Assembly: GCA_934432675.1 (NCBI GenBank) | Contig: CAKRYT010000001.1 | Location: 186,001-250,000, forward strand | DNA from: an uncultured Eubacteriales bacterium | GTDB taxonomy: Bacteria; Bacillota; Clostridia; Oscillospirales; CAG-272 | DNA length: 64,000 bases | Direction of reading: 5' to 3' | The notes under the pieces: model-generated | The model's input: only the letters and a program-made list of their open reading frames with translations | Told to the model about the DNA's origin: nothing | Database searches by the model: none | Part shown: positions 42,063 through 51,243 of the stretch, piece by piece | How the letters are laid out: each line of letters starts with the position of its first letter | How positions within the stretch are numbered: position 1 is the stretch's first letter | Made by a program: the position numbers and the translations under genes

Positions 42063-42091
42063 ATAATAACATTATTGTATCATCTTGTCAA
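42063..42091 (-). promoter_or_regulatory. Promoter of rpsF-ssb-rpsR
   Basis: On the minus strand TTGACA (42086-42091) and TATTAT (42063-42068), spacer 17; lies just downstream of the AI-2E family gene end. Confidence 0.75.
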
Positions 42092-42104
42092 GTACAAAGA
42101 TAAC

Positions 42105-43691
42105 TTATTTTTTCTTTCCACGCCGGAAGGACCAAAAACCCGTTTTTTTCGGCGCGGAGGGTGCCGCTACATCAGGTTTCGGCAGTTCTGTCGGTATAGG
42201 GAAACCGTCGGTCACTTCGGGTTCTCGGCCGCTTTGCGGGTCCGGTTGGACATCATCCGGAATGGGCATTCTCTCACCGGTTGCGGTCGTCGCGGAAATG
42301 TCGTCTTGCACGGCGAGGAGGTAATGATCGGTGACATATACGCACGCGTCGTCGGTCGGGGCGGGGGGGGCAGTTTCCGTGACGGGCGAGTCGACGGTAT
42401 CGGGCATCGGCATACTTTCATCGGCGATGGTCTCGGGTGCCGCACTCATGCCGTCATCATTTCGTTCGCCGTCGGGGGTGGATGCAGGGGCATCGTTTGC
42501 TCCTGTCTTGCCCTTTTTGTTTGTGACCGGCAATTCCTCCAAAGCCAGATAGTATGAATTGCTGGTCGGCAATCCTTTTCTGACGAGCAGCCGCGTCTGG
42601 ATCTCACGGTAGGCGACGTCCAGGGAAGAATACAGCGGAACGGCAAAAATGACGCCGCCGAAACCGAACAGGGCGTAGCATACGATCACAGAGGTGACAA
42701 CGATACCCGGTCCGGGGCGCAACTTCTTACGCAGGCAGAACGGCTCGATTAAAAGCGACACCAAAATTTCAATGGTTGCGAGAATCCCAAAGGCGACAAT
42801 CGCTTTCCAGAGCGGAGAGAAGATTGCAATCAATACAGTGCATCCGAGCGTGGCCACAACGGGGCCGAAAACGGGGATGAAGTTGCCGACGAAAAGGACC
42901 GCCGCTACAATGATCCCGTAATCAATGCGGAAGGGGAGGAAGAGAAGAAAGACGAAAAGCGACATAGCAAACCCGCTGATCAGGCGGTAGGAGAAAAACT
43001 CAACAAAGAAGTAATAAATCCGTTTTACAACGGCGAACGTCGCCATGCGGAATCTGTCCGGCAACAGAGCCGCAGACAGTTTGCGTGAAATGGCGGTCAG
43101 ATACCGTCGGCACACAAGGAAATACGTGGCGAGGACCAGACCGACACCGATGGCGTACGCGCGCGAAAAGAAACTCCGCGCGAATGCCGCCAGCGAGGTG
43201 ATAAAACTGCCTGCTTTCGGGGAGAAAATCGATGCAATCATTTCGTATATGCGGCGATAGATGCTCGCAAAAGGAGAGCCCGTTTCCTCCAAACGGTCAC
43301 CAAAGGCAAGTATCTGCGGTGCTACGGCATCACGGAAGGCATCGACTGCATTGAGGAGGGAAGGAATGATCCCGACGACAGCCACGACCAAAATACCGAC
43401 AAAAAACAGGTCAACTGTGAAAGCTGCAAAGATTGAAACGAGTGTCGGGTGCTCCTTTCTGCGATTAAACAATTTTGCGTATAACTTTTCAAAGAACTTA
43501 ACGGCAGGGAGCAGACAAAATGTAAAGAAAACGCCGAAGAGGACACTGAGAGAATTTTCCCATATAGTTGCGAAAAAACCGCCGATGGCACGCAGATTCA
43601 AGAATAAGGTGCAGAGCACGAGTGCAAACGCGATGACGAGTAGCGCATAAACGGCGATTGTGGTGTATTTTCTGTCTAATTTCCACTTCAT
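42105..43691 (-). CDS. AI-2E family transporter (PerM-like), distal copy
   Basis: 528 residues with about eight membrane segments in the first 370 residues and the family signature near LFGFGGVIFAVPLYSSLDVAYREI. Members of the family include proposed autoinducer exporters and sodium/proton antiporters, so function is unclear. A C-terminal tail of about 150 residues rich in Asp, Pro, Thr and Glu, ending in basic residues, follows the membrane part. Its start overlaps the stop of the next copy as ATGA, so the two are coupled. Confidence 0.85.
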   Translation of the reverse strand: MKWKLDRKYTTIAVYALLVIAFALVLCTLFLNLRAIGGFFATIWENSLSVLFGVFFTFCLLPAVKFFEKLYAKLFNRRKEHPTLVSIFAAFTVDLFFVGILVVAVVGIIPSLLNAVDAFRDAVAPQILAFGDRLEETGSPFASIYRRIYEMIASIFSPKAGSFITSLAAFARSFFSRAYAIGVGLVLATYFLVCRRYLTAISRKLSAALLPDRFRMATFAVVKRIYYFFVEFFSYRLISGFAMSLFVFLLFLPFRIDYGIIVAAVLFVGNFIPVFGPVVATLGCTVLIAIFSPLWKAIVAFGILATIEILVSLLIEPFCLRKKLRPGPGIVVTSVIVCYALFGFGGVIFAVPLYSSLDVAYREIQTRLLVRKGLPTSNSYYLALEELPVTNKKGKTGANDAPASTPDGERNDDGMSAAPETIADESMPMPDTVDSPVTETAPPAPTDDACVYVTDHYLLAVQDDISATTATGERMPIPDDVQPDPQSGREPEVTDGFPIPTELPKPDVAAPSAPKKTGFWSFRRGKKK

Positions 43692-45025
43692 TTGGAGGAG
43701 TCACCCCCTTCATGTTTGCCGTCACCCGCACGGTGCTTTCGCTCCATGCCTTCCAGGCTACCCTCGTCCAGAATATCCGAGAGAAGCGCGGGGTCGGGCG
43801 AGGGGGTCTCCTGCTCCGCCCAGACAAACCCTGTATCCTGTTTTGTCGGCTCGTCCTGATAGTCGGCCGTGTCGGTCGGGAGTTGTTTCTTTTTCAACCG
43901 CTTGTTTGCCATATCGCGAACCAGGTTGTAAATGACTGTAAAGAGAGGAACGGCAATGAACATACCGAAGATACCAAAGAAATTACCGAAGACGATGATG
44001 GAGACAACCACCCAAAGGGAGGAGATACCAATCGTTTTCCCGAGGATTTTCGGGCCGATTACGTTGCCGTCGAGCGTCTGAACACCGATGACGATGGCAA
44101 GCAGAATGAGTGCGCGTTTAAATCCGCCGTCGGTATCGATGAAAACGAGCAGGACACAGGGGATTGCGCCGAGGATAGGACCGATGTAGGGAATGACATT
44201 GGTGATGCAGATGACTGCGGCGATGAGAAGGAAATAGGGGATATGGAATACTTCGGGCAAAAACGGCAGTTGCAGAAAACCCAGGATTGCAAGCGTGATG
44301 ACACCAATGATGAGAGAATCAAAAATCTTACCCACGAAAAAGCGTCCGAAAATCTTATCGGCCATATGGATGGTCCTGATTGTACCGTTATAAAACCGGG
44401 CAGGAAAGACGGCGGCAAGTAGTTTTTTCACCCCGATGCGCAACTGCTCCGAATGGAGAAGGACGAAAAAAGAAAGAAATAAGCCGACCACGGTGTTGAA
44501 GACCGCCCGACCGATCTGACTGCCGATACGGGTGAGAAAGGCGAGAACAAAATCCGAAATCGAGTTGACGGTGTCGGTCGAATCGCCGAGCGTGATATTG
44601 AGGGTCCGCTTTAAGAACGAACGGAACCACTCATATAGATTGTTGATGTTCTCCGCAACGTTGCGGGAGATTGAGTCGTAGTTCTGCACCAACTCCGGAA
44701 TAATAAGAAAACCGAACAGGACGAGTACCGCCGTGACCAGAATATAAGTTACAATCAGGCAGATAACGCGCTTTATGTACGGGGTGTGTTGCTTTCGGTC
44801 AACATAACGCATGATTTTGCGTTCCGTTACTTTCAAAAGCGGGCTGATCAGATATGCCAGCGCAAGCCCATAAAAAATAGGTGAAATGTAATAGAAAAAG
44901 CGACCGATGCCCTTAAAAATATTCGGGAGATAAACGCAGATGGCGATTGCAACGACCGTGATTGCCACCACAGCACAGACATACAGTGCAATCGTCGTAT
45001 ATTTTTTATTCCAGTCAATCTTCAT
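43688..45025 (-). CDS. AI-2E family transporter (PerM-like), proximal copy
   Basis: 445 residues, paralogous to the downstream gene: both begin with a basic-aromatic segment of the form KxYTTIAxYxxxV. About eight membrane segments; the family motif NVIPYIGPILGAIPCVLL and the TLDGNVIGPKILGKTIGIS segment are clear. It has its own promoter and leads the two-gene unit. A tail of about 60 residues after the last membrane segment is polar. Confidence 0.86.
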   Translation of the reverse strand: MKIDWNKKYTTIALYVCAVVAITVVAIAICVYLPNIFKGIGRFFYYISPIFYGLALAYLISPLLKVTERKIMRYVDRKQHTPYIKRVICLIVTYILVTAVLVLFGFLIIPELVQNYDSISRNVAENINNLYEWFRSFLKRTLNITLGDSTDTVNSISDFVLAFLTRIGSQIGRAVFNTVVGLFLSFFVLLHSEQLRIGVKKLLAAVFPARFYNGTIRTIHMADKIFGRFFVGKIFDSLIIGVITLAILGFLQLPFLPEVFHIPYFLLIAAVICITNVIPYIGPILGAIPCVLLVFIDTDGGFKRALILLAIVIGVQTLDGNVIGPKILGKTIGISSLWVVVSIIVFGNFFGIFGMFIAVPLFTVIYNLVRDMANKRLKKKQLPTDTADYQDEPTKQDTGFVWAEQETPSPDPALLSDILDEGSLEGMERKHRAGDGKHEGGDSSK

Positions 45026-45050
45026 GGTTGTACCTCACAATATTGAGTAC

Positions 45051-45079
45051 ATTATATATGAAATCAGTACGAAATGCAA
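45051..45079 (-). promoter_or_regulatory. Promoter of the AI-2E family pair
   Basis: On the minus strand TTGCAT (45074-45079) and TATAAT (45051-45056), spacer 17. Confidence 0.75.
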
Positions 45080-45097
45080 GCGTGACGCAAAAATCGC

Positions 45098-45126
45098 TTG
45101 CATTGCGCGACGGCCTCTGTTACAAT
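45098..45126 (+). promoter_or_regulatory. Promoter of ispE
   Basis: TTGCAT (45098-45103) and TACAAT (45121-45126), spacer 17. Confidence 0.7.
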
Positions 45127-45148
45127 GGCGTCGTACGGAGGTCACACT

Positions 45149-45997
45149 ATGGAGGAAGTTATCGAAAAAGCACATGCAAAGATTAACTGGTACCTGGCGG
45201 TCGGCGGACGCCGCCCGGACGGCTATCATGATATCCTTTCACTCATGCAGACAGTGTCACTGGCAGACACGGTAACGGTCCGACGGGACGAGGAGCCCGG
45301 CATCCGCCTCCTGTGTCACGGTGATGTCCCGGTACCGACAGGGAAGACCAATCTGGCATGGCTTGCCGCGGAACGTTATTTTGCCCGTGCCGGGATGACG
45401 CCTGCCGTGACGATTGAATTGCAAAAGCAGATTCCGGCGGGAGCAGGGCTTGCGGGTGGTTCCGCAGATGCTGCCGCGGTTTTACGCGGCATAAATCGCA
45501 TTTTCGGGTCCCCGCTGTCCCGGACAACGCTGAGGGAGATTGCAGCCGGCATCGGCTCCGACGTGCCGTTTTGCCTGGACGGCGGTATCGCTTTGGCGCA
45601 GGGGCGCGGTGAATGCCTGACCACGGTGGCACCCACTCCGAAACGACATCTGGTTCTCGTCAATGCGGGGGAGTATGTCTCGACCGCACAGGCGTATGCA
45701 CGGATGGATGAAAGACAGTCCGTCGATCCGCTCGGTAACTGCGAGGAACTCCTGGCGGCTCTTCATCCCGACGAGGCAATGGTACGGGGAGACTTGCTCC
45801 GCAACGATTTCGCGCCGCTCGTTTTACCGTCCTGCCCGAAAGCGTCCGATGCTCTGCGGCACCTGCGCGAACTCGGAGGCGCGGCGCAAATGAGCGGAAG
45901 CGGTTCAACCGTTTATGCGGTGTTTTCCGACGAGCGCGCGGCGAGCATCGCCGCGGCACAGGTCACCGGAAAAGTGTTCTGCGTCACTACCCTATGA
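45149..45997 (+). CDS. ispE: 4-diphosphocytidyl-2-C-methyl-D-erythritol kinase
   Basis: Fourth enzyme of the MEP isoprenoid pathway. 282 residues. GHMP kinase motifs: EKAHAKINWYLAVGGRRPDGYHD at the start, the ATP loop PAGAGLAGGSADAAAV and the C-terminal AQMSGSGSTVYAVF. Start at ATG 45149 with GGAGGT upstream. IspA, later in the window, uses the products of this pathway. Confidence 0.96.
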   Translation: MEEVIEKAHAKINWYLAVGGRRPDGYHDILSLMQTVSLADTVTVRRDEEPGIRLLCHGDVPVPTGKTNLAWLAAERYFARAGMTPAVTIELQKQIPAGAGLAGGSADAAAVLRGINRIFGSPLSRTTLREIAAGIGSDVPFCLDGGIALAQGRGECLTTVAPTPKRHLVLVNAGEYVSTAQAYARMDERQSVDPLGNCEELLAALHPDEAMVRGDLLRNDFAPLVLPSCPKASDALRHLRELGGAAQMSGSGSTVYAVFSDERAASIAAAQVTGKVFCVTTL

Positions 45998-46027
45998 AAA
46001 AGCCCCCAAGCGGGGGCATTTCTTTTT
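45996..46027 (+). terminator. Intrinsic terminator of ispE
   Basis: GCCCCC (46002-46007) pairs with GGGGGC (46012-46017), flanked by A-run and T-run. Confidence 0.85.
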
Positions 46028-46036
46028 GTCTTTGCG

Positions 46037-46065
46037 TTGACAAAACATCACAAAAAAGTTAAAAT
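46037..46065 (+). promoter_or_regulatory. Promoter of the TerB/ATPase/helicase operon
   Basis: TTGACA (46037-46042) and TAAAAT (46060-46065), spacer 17. It follows the ispE terminator and leads six closely spaced genes up to the pfp terminator. Confidence 0.75.
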
Positions 46066-46098
46066 GTAAAGAAGAACAAATAAGAGGGGGGCAATGTT

Positions 46099-47652
46099 TT
46101 GAAAGACGAAGGCCGTGACGACTTTTGGAACCTGACAAGACTCGTACCGAAAAAAACGCGCCCCACGCTGGAAAGTTTCATACCCGCCCCCCGTACGACG
46201 GACGTCCGTGCCGGGGAAAGCGCGGCTGAAACCGACGATAACAAGTTGCACATCGCACGTGTACATCAAAATACAGATACTTATAGTGTGGCAGACAATC
46301 TGTTTTTGTCTGATGTCACGCTGGAAACCTCCACGGACGGTTTTAATCTTTATCACCGCTTTATGGAGGATGCACAACGGTATTTTCCGAAAGACGGTGA
46401 GGCCGTGCAGTATATCCGTTACTTCTCCTACATGCCGCAATATACCCAGTTGACAACGGCGCAACTGGCGTACTATCTTTACTGGCGTTCGGAATTGCGG
46501 AACGGTCGCTCACTACCGTGTGACGAGGGGTATCTTTATCTCTATGCATACGAATGTATCAATCTGACGGAGGTATGTCTCTCTGCCGAGGAGTCGCTTG
46601 ACTGCCTTCTCACCCTTTGGCAAAACTACGCGCAGGCATTCCCGAAAATCAATAAATATTTTTCCGAATGGGCGGCGGACCTATGTCTTTTATACCGGAT
46701 TTCGCCACCCAAAGAAAAACTGACGGGCCTTTTACCTTTGATATGGAAACAGGCGAGCTTGCCGGAATTCTATTTCGGGGCTGCCGGCGACGTGACATTG
46801 CAGAATACGGGCTTGCTGTTGGCAATGCTCTGCGATTATGATTACCGCGCGTCCAGATGTTGTACCGCCGCGCCCGAGGCGCAGGCTGCGGAATTTGTTA
46901 AGACCATCGAGCATTCCATGTTCGGTGTGTTTCATGAGTTGTTTGCGGACGGGACGACATCCCTACGTGCGGATGAGATGAAAACCGCATCTCACACGGC
47001 ATTTTGCGGTGCTCTGTACGCCAAGGAGCAAAAGACGAGGATCACGATCCGCTATGCACCCATTGCAGAAGCGACAGAGGTGCGTGCTATCGTGACCGCA
47101 GCCGTCAAATACAGCGAAAACCTGTATCGCGCTCTGCACGGTAACCGCAACCGTCTCACTGTTCCGTCATTGCCCGAATGCTACCGTTCCGCTCTGGATG
47201 CCTACTATCGGTTGTTCTTCAAAACAAAGGAGGCGGAGAGGGCGGCACGAGCGGAGCCGGCGTACATGCGGCAATACGCACCTGCGGAGACCGGTGTAAC
47301 GCTGTCACGTGCCGATGAGATCGAGGCACTGTCCTGGGAGAACACGCAACGACTTGTGCCGGAGGAGGAGACATCGGCGGAAACGACGGAGCAACCTGCG
47401 GCACCCGTCACCGAGGCCGGGGAAGAGTCGCTGTCCGGCGATGCCGTTTCCTATTTGCGGTGCATCGTGTACGGTGACAAAACGGCACTCGCGGCTTTTT
47501 CCCGTGGGGCGGACCTTTACGCAGAGCAGATTAATCGTGTGTTCTTGGAGGACCCCGCGGTCGGTGACATCGTGCTGGAACCGACCGACGACGGATACAA
47601 ACTTGTGGATGACTATCAAAGCGAGGTAGAGGAATGGATACGAAACCGTTAA
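46099..47652 (+). CDS. TerB_N domain protein of a three-gene system
   Basis: 517 residues, soluble. Residues about 105-160 match the TerB_N domain: YIRYFSYMPQYTQLTTAQL, then YLYWRSELRNGRSLP and YLYLYAYECINL, the WR...RxG...LYxYExIN signature. The C-terminal part after residue 390 is acidic and may hold a TerB_C-like region (YLRCIVYGDKTALAAFSRG and VEEWIRNR). TerB_N/TerB_C proteins belong to tellurite-resistance-related stress systems, but their molecular role is unknown. Starts at TTG 46099 with GGGGGG seven bases upstream; the ATG at 46094 is out of frame and stops at once. Its end overlaps the ATPase start by 19 bases. Confidence 0.75.
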   Translation: MKDEGRDDFWNLTRLVPKKTRPTLESFIPAPRTTDVRAGESAAETDDNKLHIARVHQNTDTYSVADNLFLSDVTLETSTDGFNLYHRFMEDAQRYFPKDGEAVQYIRYFSYMPQYTQLTTAQLAYYLYWRSELRNGRSLPCDEGYLYLYAYECINLTEVCLSAEESLDCLLTLWQNYAQAFPKINKYFSEWAADLCLLYRISPPKEKLTGLLPLIWKQASLPEFYFGAAGDVTLQNTGLLLAMLCDYDYRASRCCTAAPEAQAAEFVKTIEHSMFGVFHELFADGTTSLRADEMKTASHTAFCGALYAKEQKTRITIRYAPIAEATEVRAIVTAAVKYSENLYRALHGNRNRLTVPSLPECYRSALDAYYRLFFKTKEAERAARAEPAYMRQYAPAETGVTLSRADEIEALSWENTQRLVPEEETSAETTEQPAAPVTEAGEESLSGDAVSYLRCIVYGDKTALAAFSRGADLYAEQINRVFLEDPAVGDIVLEPTDDGYKLVDDYQSEVEEWIRNR

Positions 47653-48983
47653 ACGACGTGGTGCCGAAGCGCATTCTGAACAATTTGCTGTCCTCCTTGG
47701 AGGCGGGGGTCGTACCTCGTAGCGGAGCCCCCTATATTGCCATCGGGCGCACGGAGGAGATTTCGTCGCTCCTGGACAACCTGGATGCCGTTGCCGAGGG
47801 GGGTGCCGCCACCCGGTTTATCATCGGGCGGTACGGAAGCGGTAAGAGTTTTCTGATGCAACTCGTGCGTGGCTACGCCCTGGATCGGGATTTCCTGACG
47901 GCGGATGCCGACCTGTCTCCCGAACGCAAGCTGGCGGGGGCGGGGGGCATCGCGACCTATCGGGAACTGATGCGTAATTTCGCGTCCAAACTCTCACCGG
48001 ACGGCGGTGCGCTCGCCCCGGTGTTGGCGCGTTTCCGCGACCGCGTAAAAGAACAGCTGGTCTTGCAGGGGGAAGACCCGGAATCGGATACCTTCCGGGA
48101 TGCCCTGCGCGTGGAGATCCTGCGTATCGTCCGTGACTTGGAGAGCGGGGTCGGCGGGTTTGAATTTGCCCGTGTGCTGACCGCCTATTTCGAGGCACTG
48201 GCATCGGATGACGGTGAGAGAAAGAGTGCTTGTCTCCGCTGGTTGCGTGGCGAGTTCAAGACCAAGACGGAGGCGAAAGCCGCACTGGGAATGGCGGTCG
48301 GTGAGATTATCGATGACAGCAACTGGTACGATTACCTCAAACTGTGGGCGGCACTTTCCGTCCGCATCGGGTATCGCGGTCTGATCGTGTATATCGATGA
48401 ATGTATCAATCTTTACAAGATCACCAACCGCATATCAAGGGAATCCAACTACGAGAAACTGCTGTCGATTTTCAACGATACGTTGGAAGGTCGCGCCGCC
48501 CATCTCGCGGTGATTTTCGGCGGGACGCCGCAGTTTCTGGAAGATACGAGGCGCGGTCTGTTCAGTTACGACGCCTTGCGTTCGAGATTGGCGGACGGTC
48601 GGTTTTCCGGGGCGGGATACCGCAACTTATCCGCGCCGGTCATCCGTCTGCGTCGCCTGACCGATAACGAAATGCTGGCACTCATCTTCCGCCTGCGTAA
48701 GTTATACGCACAGAAATGGAATGATGCCCCTTCCGTTTCAGATGAACAGTGCGTTGCCTTCCTGCAATACGAACTGGCAAGGGCGGGCGCGGATGATCTG
48801 ATCACCCCACGCGAAATGATCCGCGATTTCCTGTCTCTTCTCGGTATTTTGAAGGATAATCCTGAGGCGGATTTTGACGCACTGGTACGTAAGACGGCGG
48901 TGAATGCGCCGGTGACCCCAAACGAGGAGCCGGGGGACGGCACGGCGAGCGGCGGCCCTTCGGTATTCGACATCGAGATCTGA
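47634..48983 (+). CDS. BrxC/BrxD-type P-loop ATPase (DUF2791 family)
   Basis: 449 residues. Walker A is GRYGSGKS at 65-72 and Walker B is LIVYIDECINL with D255 and E256. The Lys-rich KRISRESNYEKLLSIFND-type stretch and the final C-terminal helical region are as in the BREX-associated ATPases (BrxC/BrxD family). In type 2 BREX, BrxD works beside the helicase BrxHI. No methylase PglX, PglZ or BrxA/B is present here, so this is not a full BREX locus. Start at ATG 47634 overlaps the TerB_N gene; 13 bases separate its stop from the helicase. Confidence 0.8.
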   Translation: MDTKPLNDVVPKRILNNLLSSLEAGVVPRSGAPYIAIGRTEEISSLLDNLDAVAEGGAATRFIIGRYGSGKSFLMQLVRGYALDRDFLTADADLSPERKLAGAGGIATYRELMRNFASKLSPDGGALAPVLARFRDRVKEQLVLQGEDPESDTFRDALRVEILRIVRDLESGVGGFEFARVLTAYFEALASDDGERKSACLRWLRGEFKTKTEAKAALGMAVGEIIDDSNWYDYLKLWAALSVRIGYRGLIVYIDECINLYKITNRISRESNYEKLLSIFNDTLEGRAAHLAVIFGGTPQFLEDTRRGLFSYDALRSRLADGRFSGAGYRNLSAPVIRLRRLTDNEMLALIFRLRKLYAQKWNDAPSVSDEQCVAFLQYELARAGADDLITPREMIRDFLSLLGILKDNPEADFDALVRKTAVNAPVTPNEEPGDGTASGGPSVFDIEI

Positions 48984-48996
48984 GGAGGAAAGTTAT

Positions 48997-51243
48997 TTGA
49001 CAGCCGACGAGATTTACCGCAGATTTCCTCCGTTTATCCGGGAATATATTTACCGGAGCGGGTGGGATGAACTGCGCGAAGTACAAATGCAGGCGGCGCA
49101 AACGCTGTTTGAAACGCAGGATAACCTGTTACTCTCCTCCGGGACTGCGTCCGGCAAAACCGAGGCGGCATTCTTTCCGATTATTGCCGATCTTACGGAC
49201 CACCCGCCGGTGAGAGGCGGGGTCTCCGTCCTGTATATCGCACCGCTGAAAAGTTTGATCAATGATCAGTTTCTGCGCCTGGATGCGCTGCTCGATGAGG
49301 CGGGGATTCCCGTATGTCACTGGCACGGCGACGTCTCTGCCGCGCAGAAATCGAAACTCTTGAAGAATCCGGAGGGAATCCTCCAAATCACACCGGAATC
49401 GTTGGAGAGTATGCTGATGCGACGCTCCAACGATATTCCGCGGCTATTCGGTGCACTCCGCTATGTGGTGATCGATGAAATTCATACGCTTATCGCAAGT
49501 GACCGCGGTAACCAGATCATTTGCCAGATATGTCGGATCGAGAAAAAAGCGAACGTGTCGGTACGGCGGGTCGGACTCTCGGCGACCATAGGGGATTTGG
49601 GCGAAGCGGCAGACTGGCTCGGCGGCGGCAGTATGCGCCATACGGCTGCACCGATTCCGTCCAAATCCAAGTTGCACTGGCGACTCGGGATGGAGCACTT
49701 TTATATCCAGAATCGGGAACTGGACCAAACGGGAGAGCAGGTGTCACTCGGACCGACAGCCGCCAAGGCAATGCTTGATGCCGGGTACGAATTTCTGTAC
49801 GATGCGGTGAAGGACAAGAAATCACTCGTGTTTTCCAATTCCAGAGAAGAGACGGAATATACGACCGCAACCCTCCGCCAGATTGCGGAGCGTAGGGGAG
49901 ACCCCGACATTTTTCTCATCCATCACGGCAATCTCTCTGCTTCACTCCGCGAAGATGCCGAAATTAAAATGAAGGACGAGGAAGTAGCGCGCGCCGTCAC
50001 CTGTGCGACGGTCACCATGGAACTGGGTATTGACATCGGTCGATTGGAACGCGTTGCACAGATCGGAGCACCGACGACGGTATCCGGATTTCTTCAACGA
50101 CTCGGCAGAAGCGGTCGCCGCGGCGCACCGCCGGAAATGATGATGGTCTTCCGAGAAGAGACACCGCTCCCGAATGCCCCCCTCCCGGAACTGATCCCGT
50201 GGGAACTGTTGCGTGCGATCGCCATTGTGGAACTTTATAAAAACGAACGCTTTATCGAGCCGCCGCGACACAGGCATCTCCCGTTCAGTTTGCTGTATCA
50301 CCAGACGCTGAGCATACTTGCGTCTTCCGGCGAACTGACGCCGAAGGCACTCGCGGACAGAGTCCTGTGCCTGCCGCCGTTTTGCAAGGTGGAACGCGGA
50401 GATTATCGCGCGATGCTCATTTACATGTTGCAGCACGAGGACATTGAACAAACGGACGAGGGAGGGCTCATCATCGGGCTGAGAGGGGAGCGGATCGTTT
50501 CCGGCTACCGTTTCTATGCCGTCTTCAAAGACAGTGATGACTATACCGTTCGTTGCGGCTCGGACGAAATCGGGACCATTACCAATCCGCCGCCGGTCGG
50601 AGACCGTTTCGCGCTCGCGGGGCGTGTATGGGAGGTCACCGATCTGGATATGCCGCGCCGTCTTGTCTATGTGCAGCGGGTAAAAGGCAAAATGGAAGTA
50701 TCGTGGCCGGGTGACGGCGGCGAAATCCATACAAGACTACTTGAAAAAATGCGCGAAATCCTGCTCGTGGAGGAACAGTATGCGTATCTGATGCCCAATG
50801 CAGCGGCACGCCTGGCGACCGCAAGACGCGTGGCGCGGGCGACCGGTATGGGAAAGAGTCTTCTGCTCTCCCTCGGCGGGAGCAGTTGGGTATTGTTTCC
50901 ATGGCTGGGCACGCGGGCGTTCCGGACGCTGAAACGCTATTTACGCCGCGAGGCGGGGCACTACGGTATTTCCGATATTCAGAGTGAGAGTTGCTGTTAT
51001 CTCACTTTCAAGGGAAAGGGGGATTTGCGCCACGGCTTTTTGGAGGCACTCGGGAACGACCTCTCACGCAACAGTCTGGATGCGGTTGACATGCTTGCCG
51101 CCGGCGAAACACCGATGTTTGATAAATTCGATGAATATATACCGGCAGAGCTTTTGAAAAAGGGCTATATCGCTGACCGTCTGTCTCCAGAAGAGGTCAT
51201 CACGCGGCTGGGAGGAGGACATCCCAATGGGAATTTACCATGA
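48997..51243 (+). CDS. Lhr-like superfamily 2 DEAD/DEAH helicase (BrxHI-like)
   Basis: 748 residues. Motifs in order: Q motif region GWDELREVQMQAAQ, Walker A GTASGKTE at 48-55, DEIH at 160-163, SAT at 195-197, and motif VI QRLGRSGRRG at 367-376. The C-terminal half (from about 400) is the Lhr-type WH and beta-barrel region. Lhr helicases translocate on single-stranded DNA and unwind; type 2 BREX carries a related gene. Start is TTG 48997 with GAGGAGG upstream. The stop overlaps the methyltransferase start by 17 bases. Confidence 0.87.
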   Translation: MTADEIYRRFPPFIREYIYRSGWDELREVQMQAAQTLFETQDNLLLSSGTASGKTEAAFFPIIADLTDHPPVRGGVSVLYIAPLKSLINDQFLRLDALLDEAGIPVCHWHGDVSAAQKSKLLKNPEGILQITPESLESMLMRRSNDIPRLFGALRYVVIDEIHTLIASDRGNQIICQICRIEKKANVSVRRVGLSATIGDLGEAADWLGGGSMRHTAAPIPSKSKLHWRLGMEHFYIQNRELDQTGEQVSLGPTAAKAMLDAGYEFLYDAVKDKKSLVFSNSREETEYTTATLRQIAERRGDPDIFLIHHGNLSASLREDAEIKMKDEEVARAVTCATVTMELGIDIGRLERVAQIGAPTTVSGFLQRLGRSGRRGAPPEMMMVFREETPLPNAPLPELIPWELLRAIAIVELYKNERFIEPPRHRHLPFSLLYHQTLSILASSGELTPKALADRVLCLPPFCKVERGDYRAMLIYMLQHEDIEQTDEGGLIIGLRGERIVSGYRFYAVFKDSDDYTVRCGSDEIGTITNPPPVGDRFALAGRVWEVTDLDMPRRLVYVQRVKGKMEVSWPGDGGEIHTRLLEKMREILLVEEQYAYLMPNAAARLATARRVARATGMGKSLLLSLGGSSWVLFPWLGTRAFRTLKRYLRREAGHYGISDIQSESCCYLTFKGKGDLRHGFLEALGNDLSRNSLDAVDMLAAGETPMFDKFDEYIPAELLKKGYIADRLSPEEVITRLGGGHPNGNLP

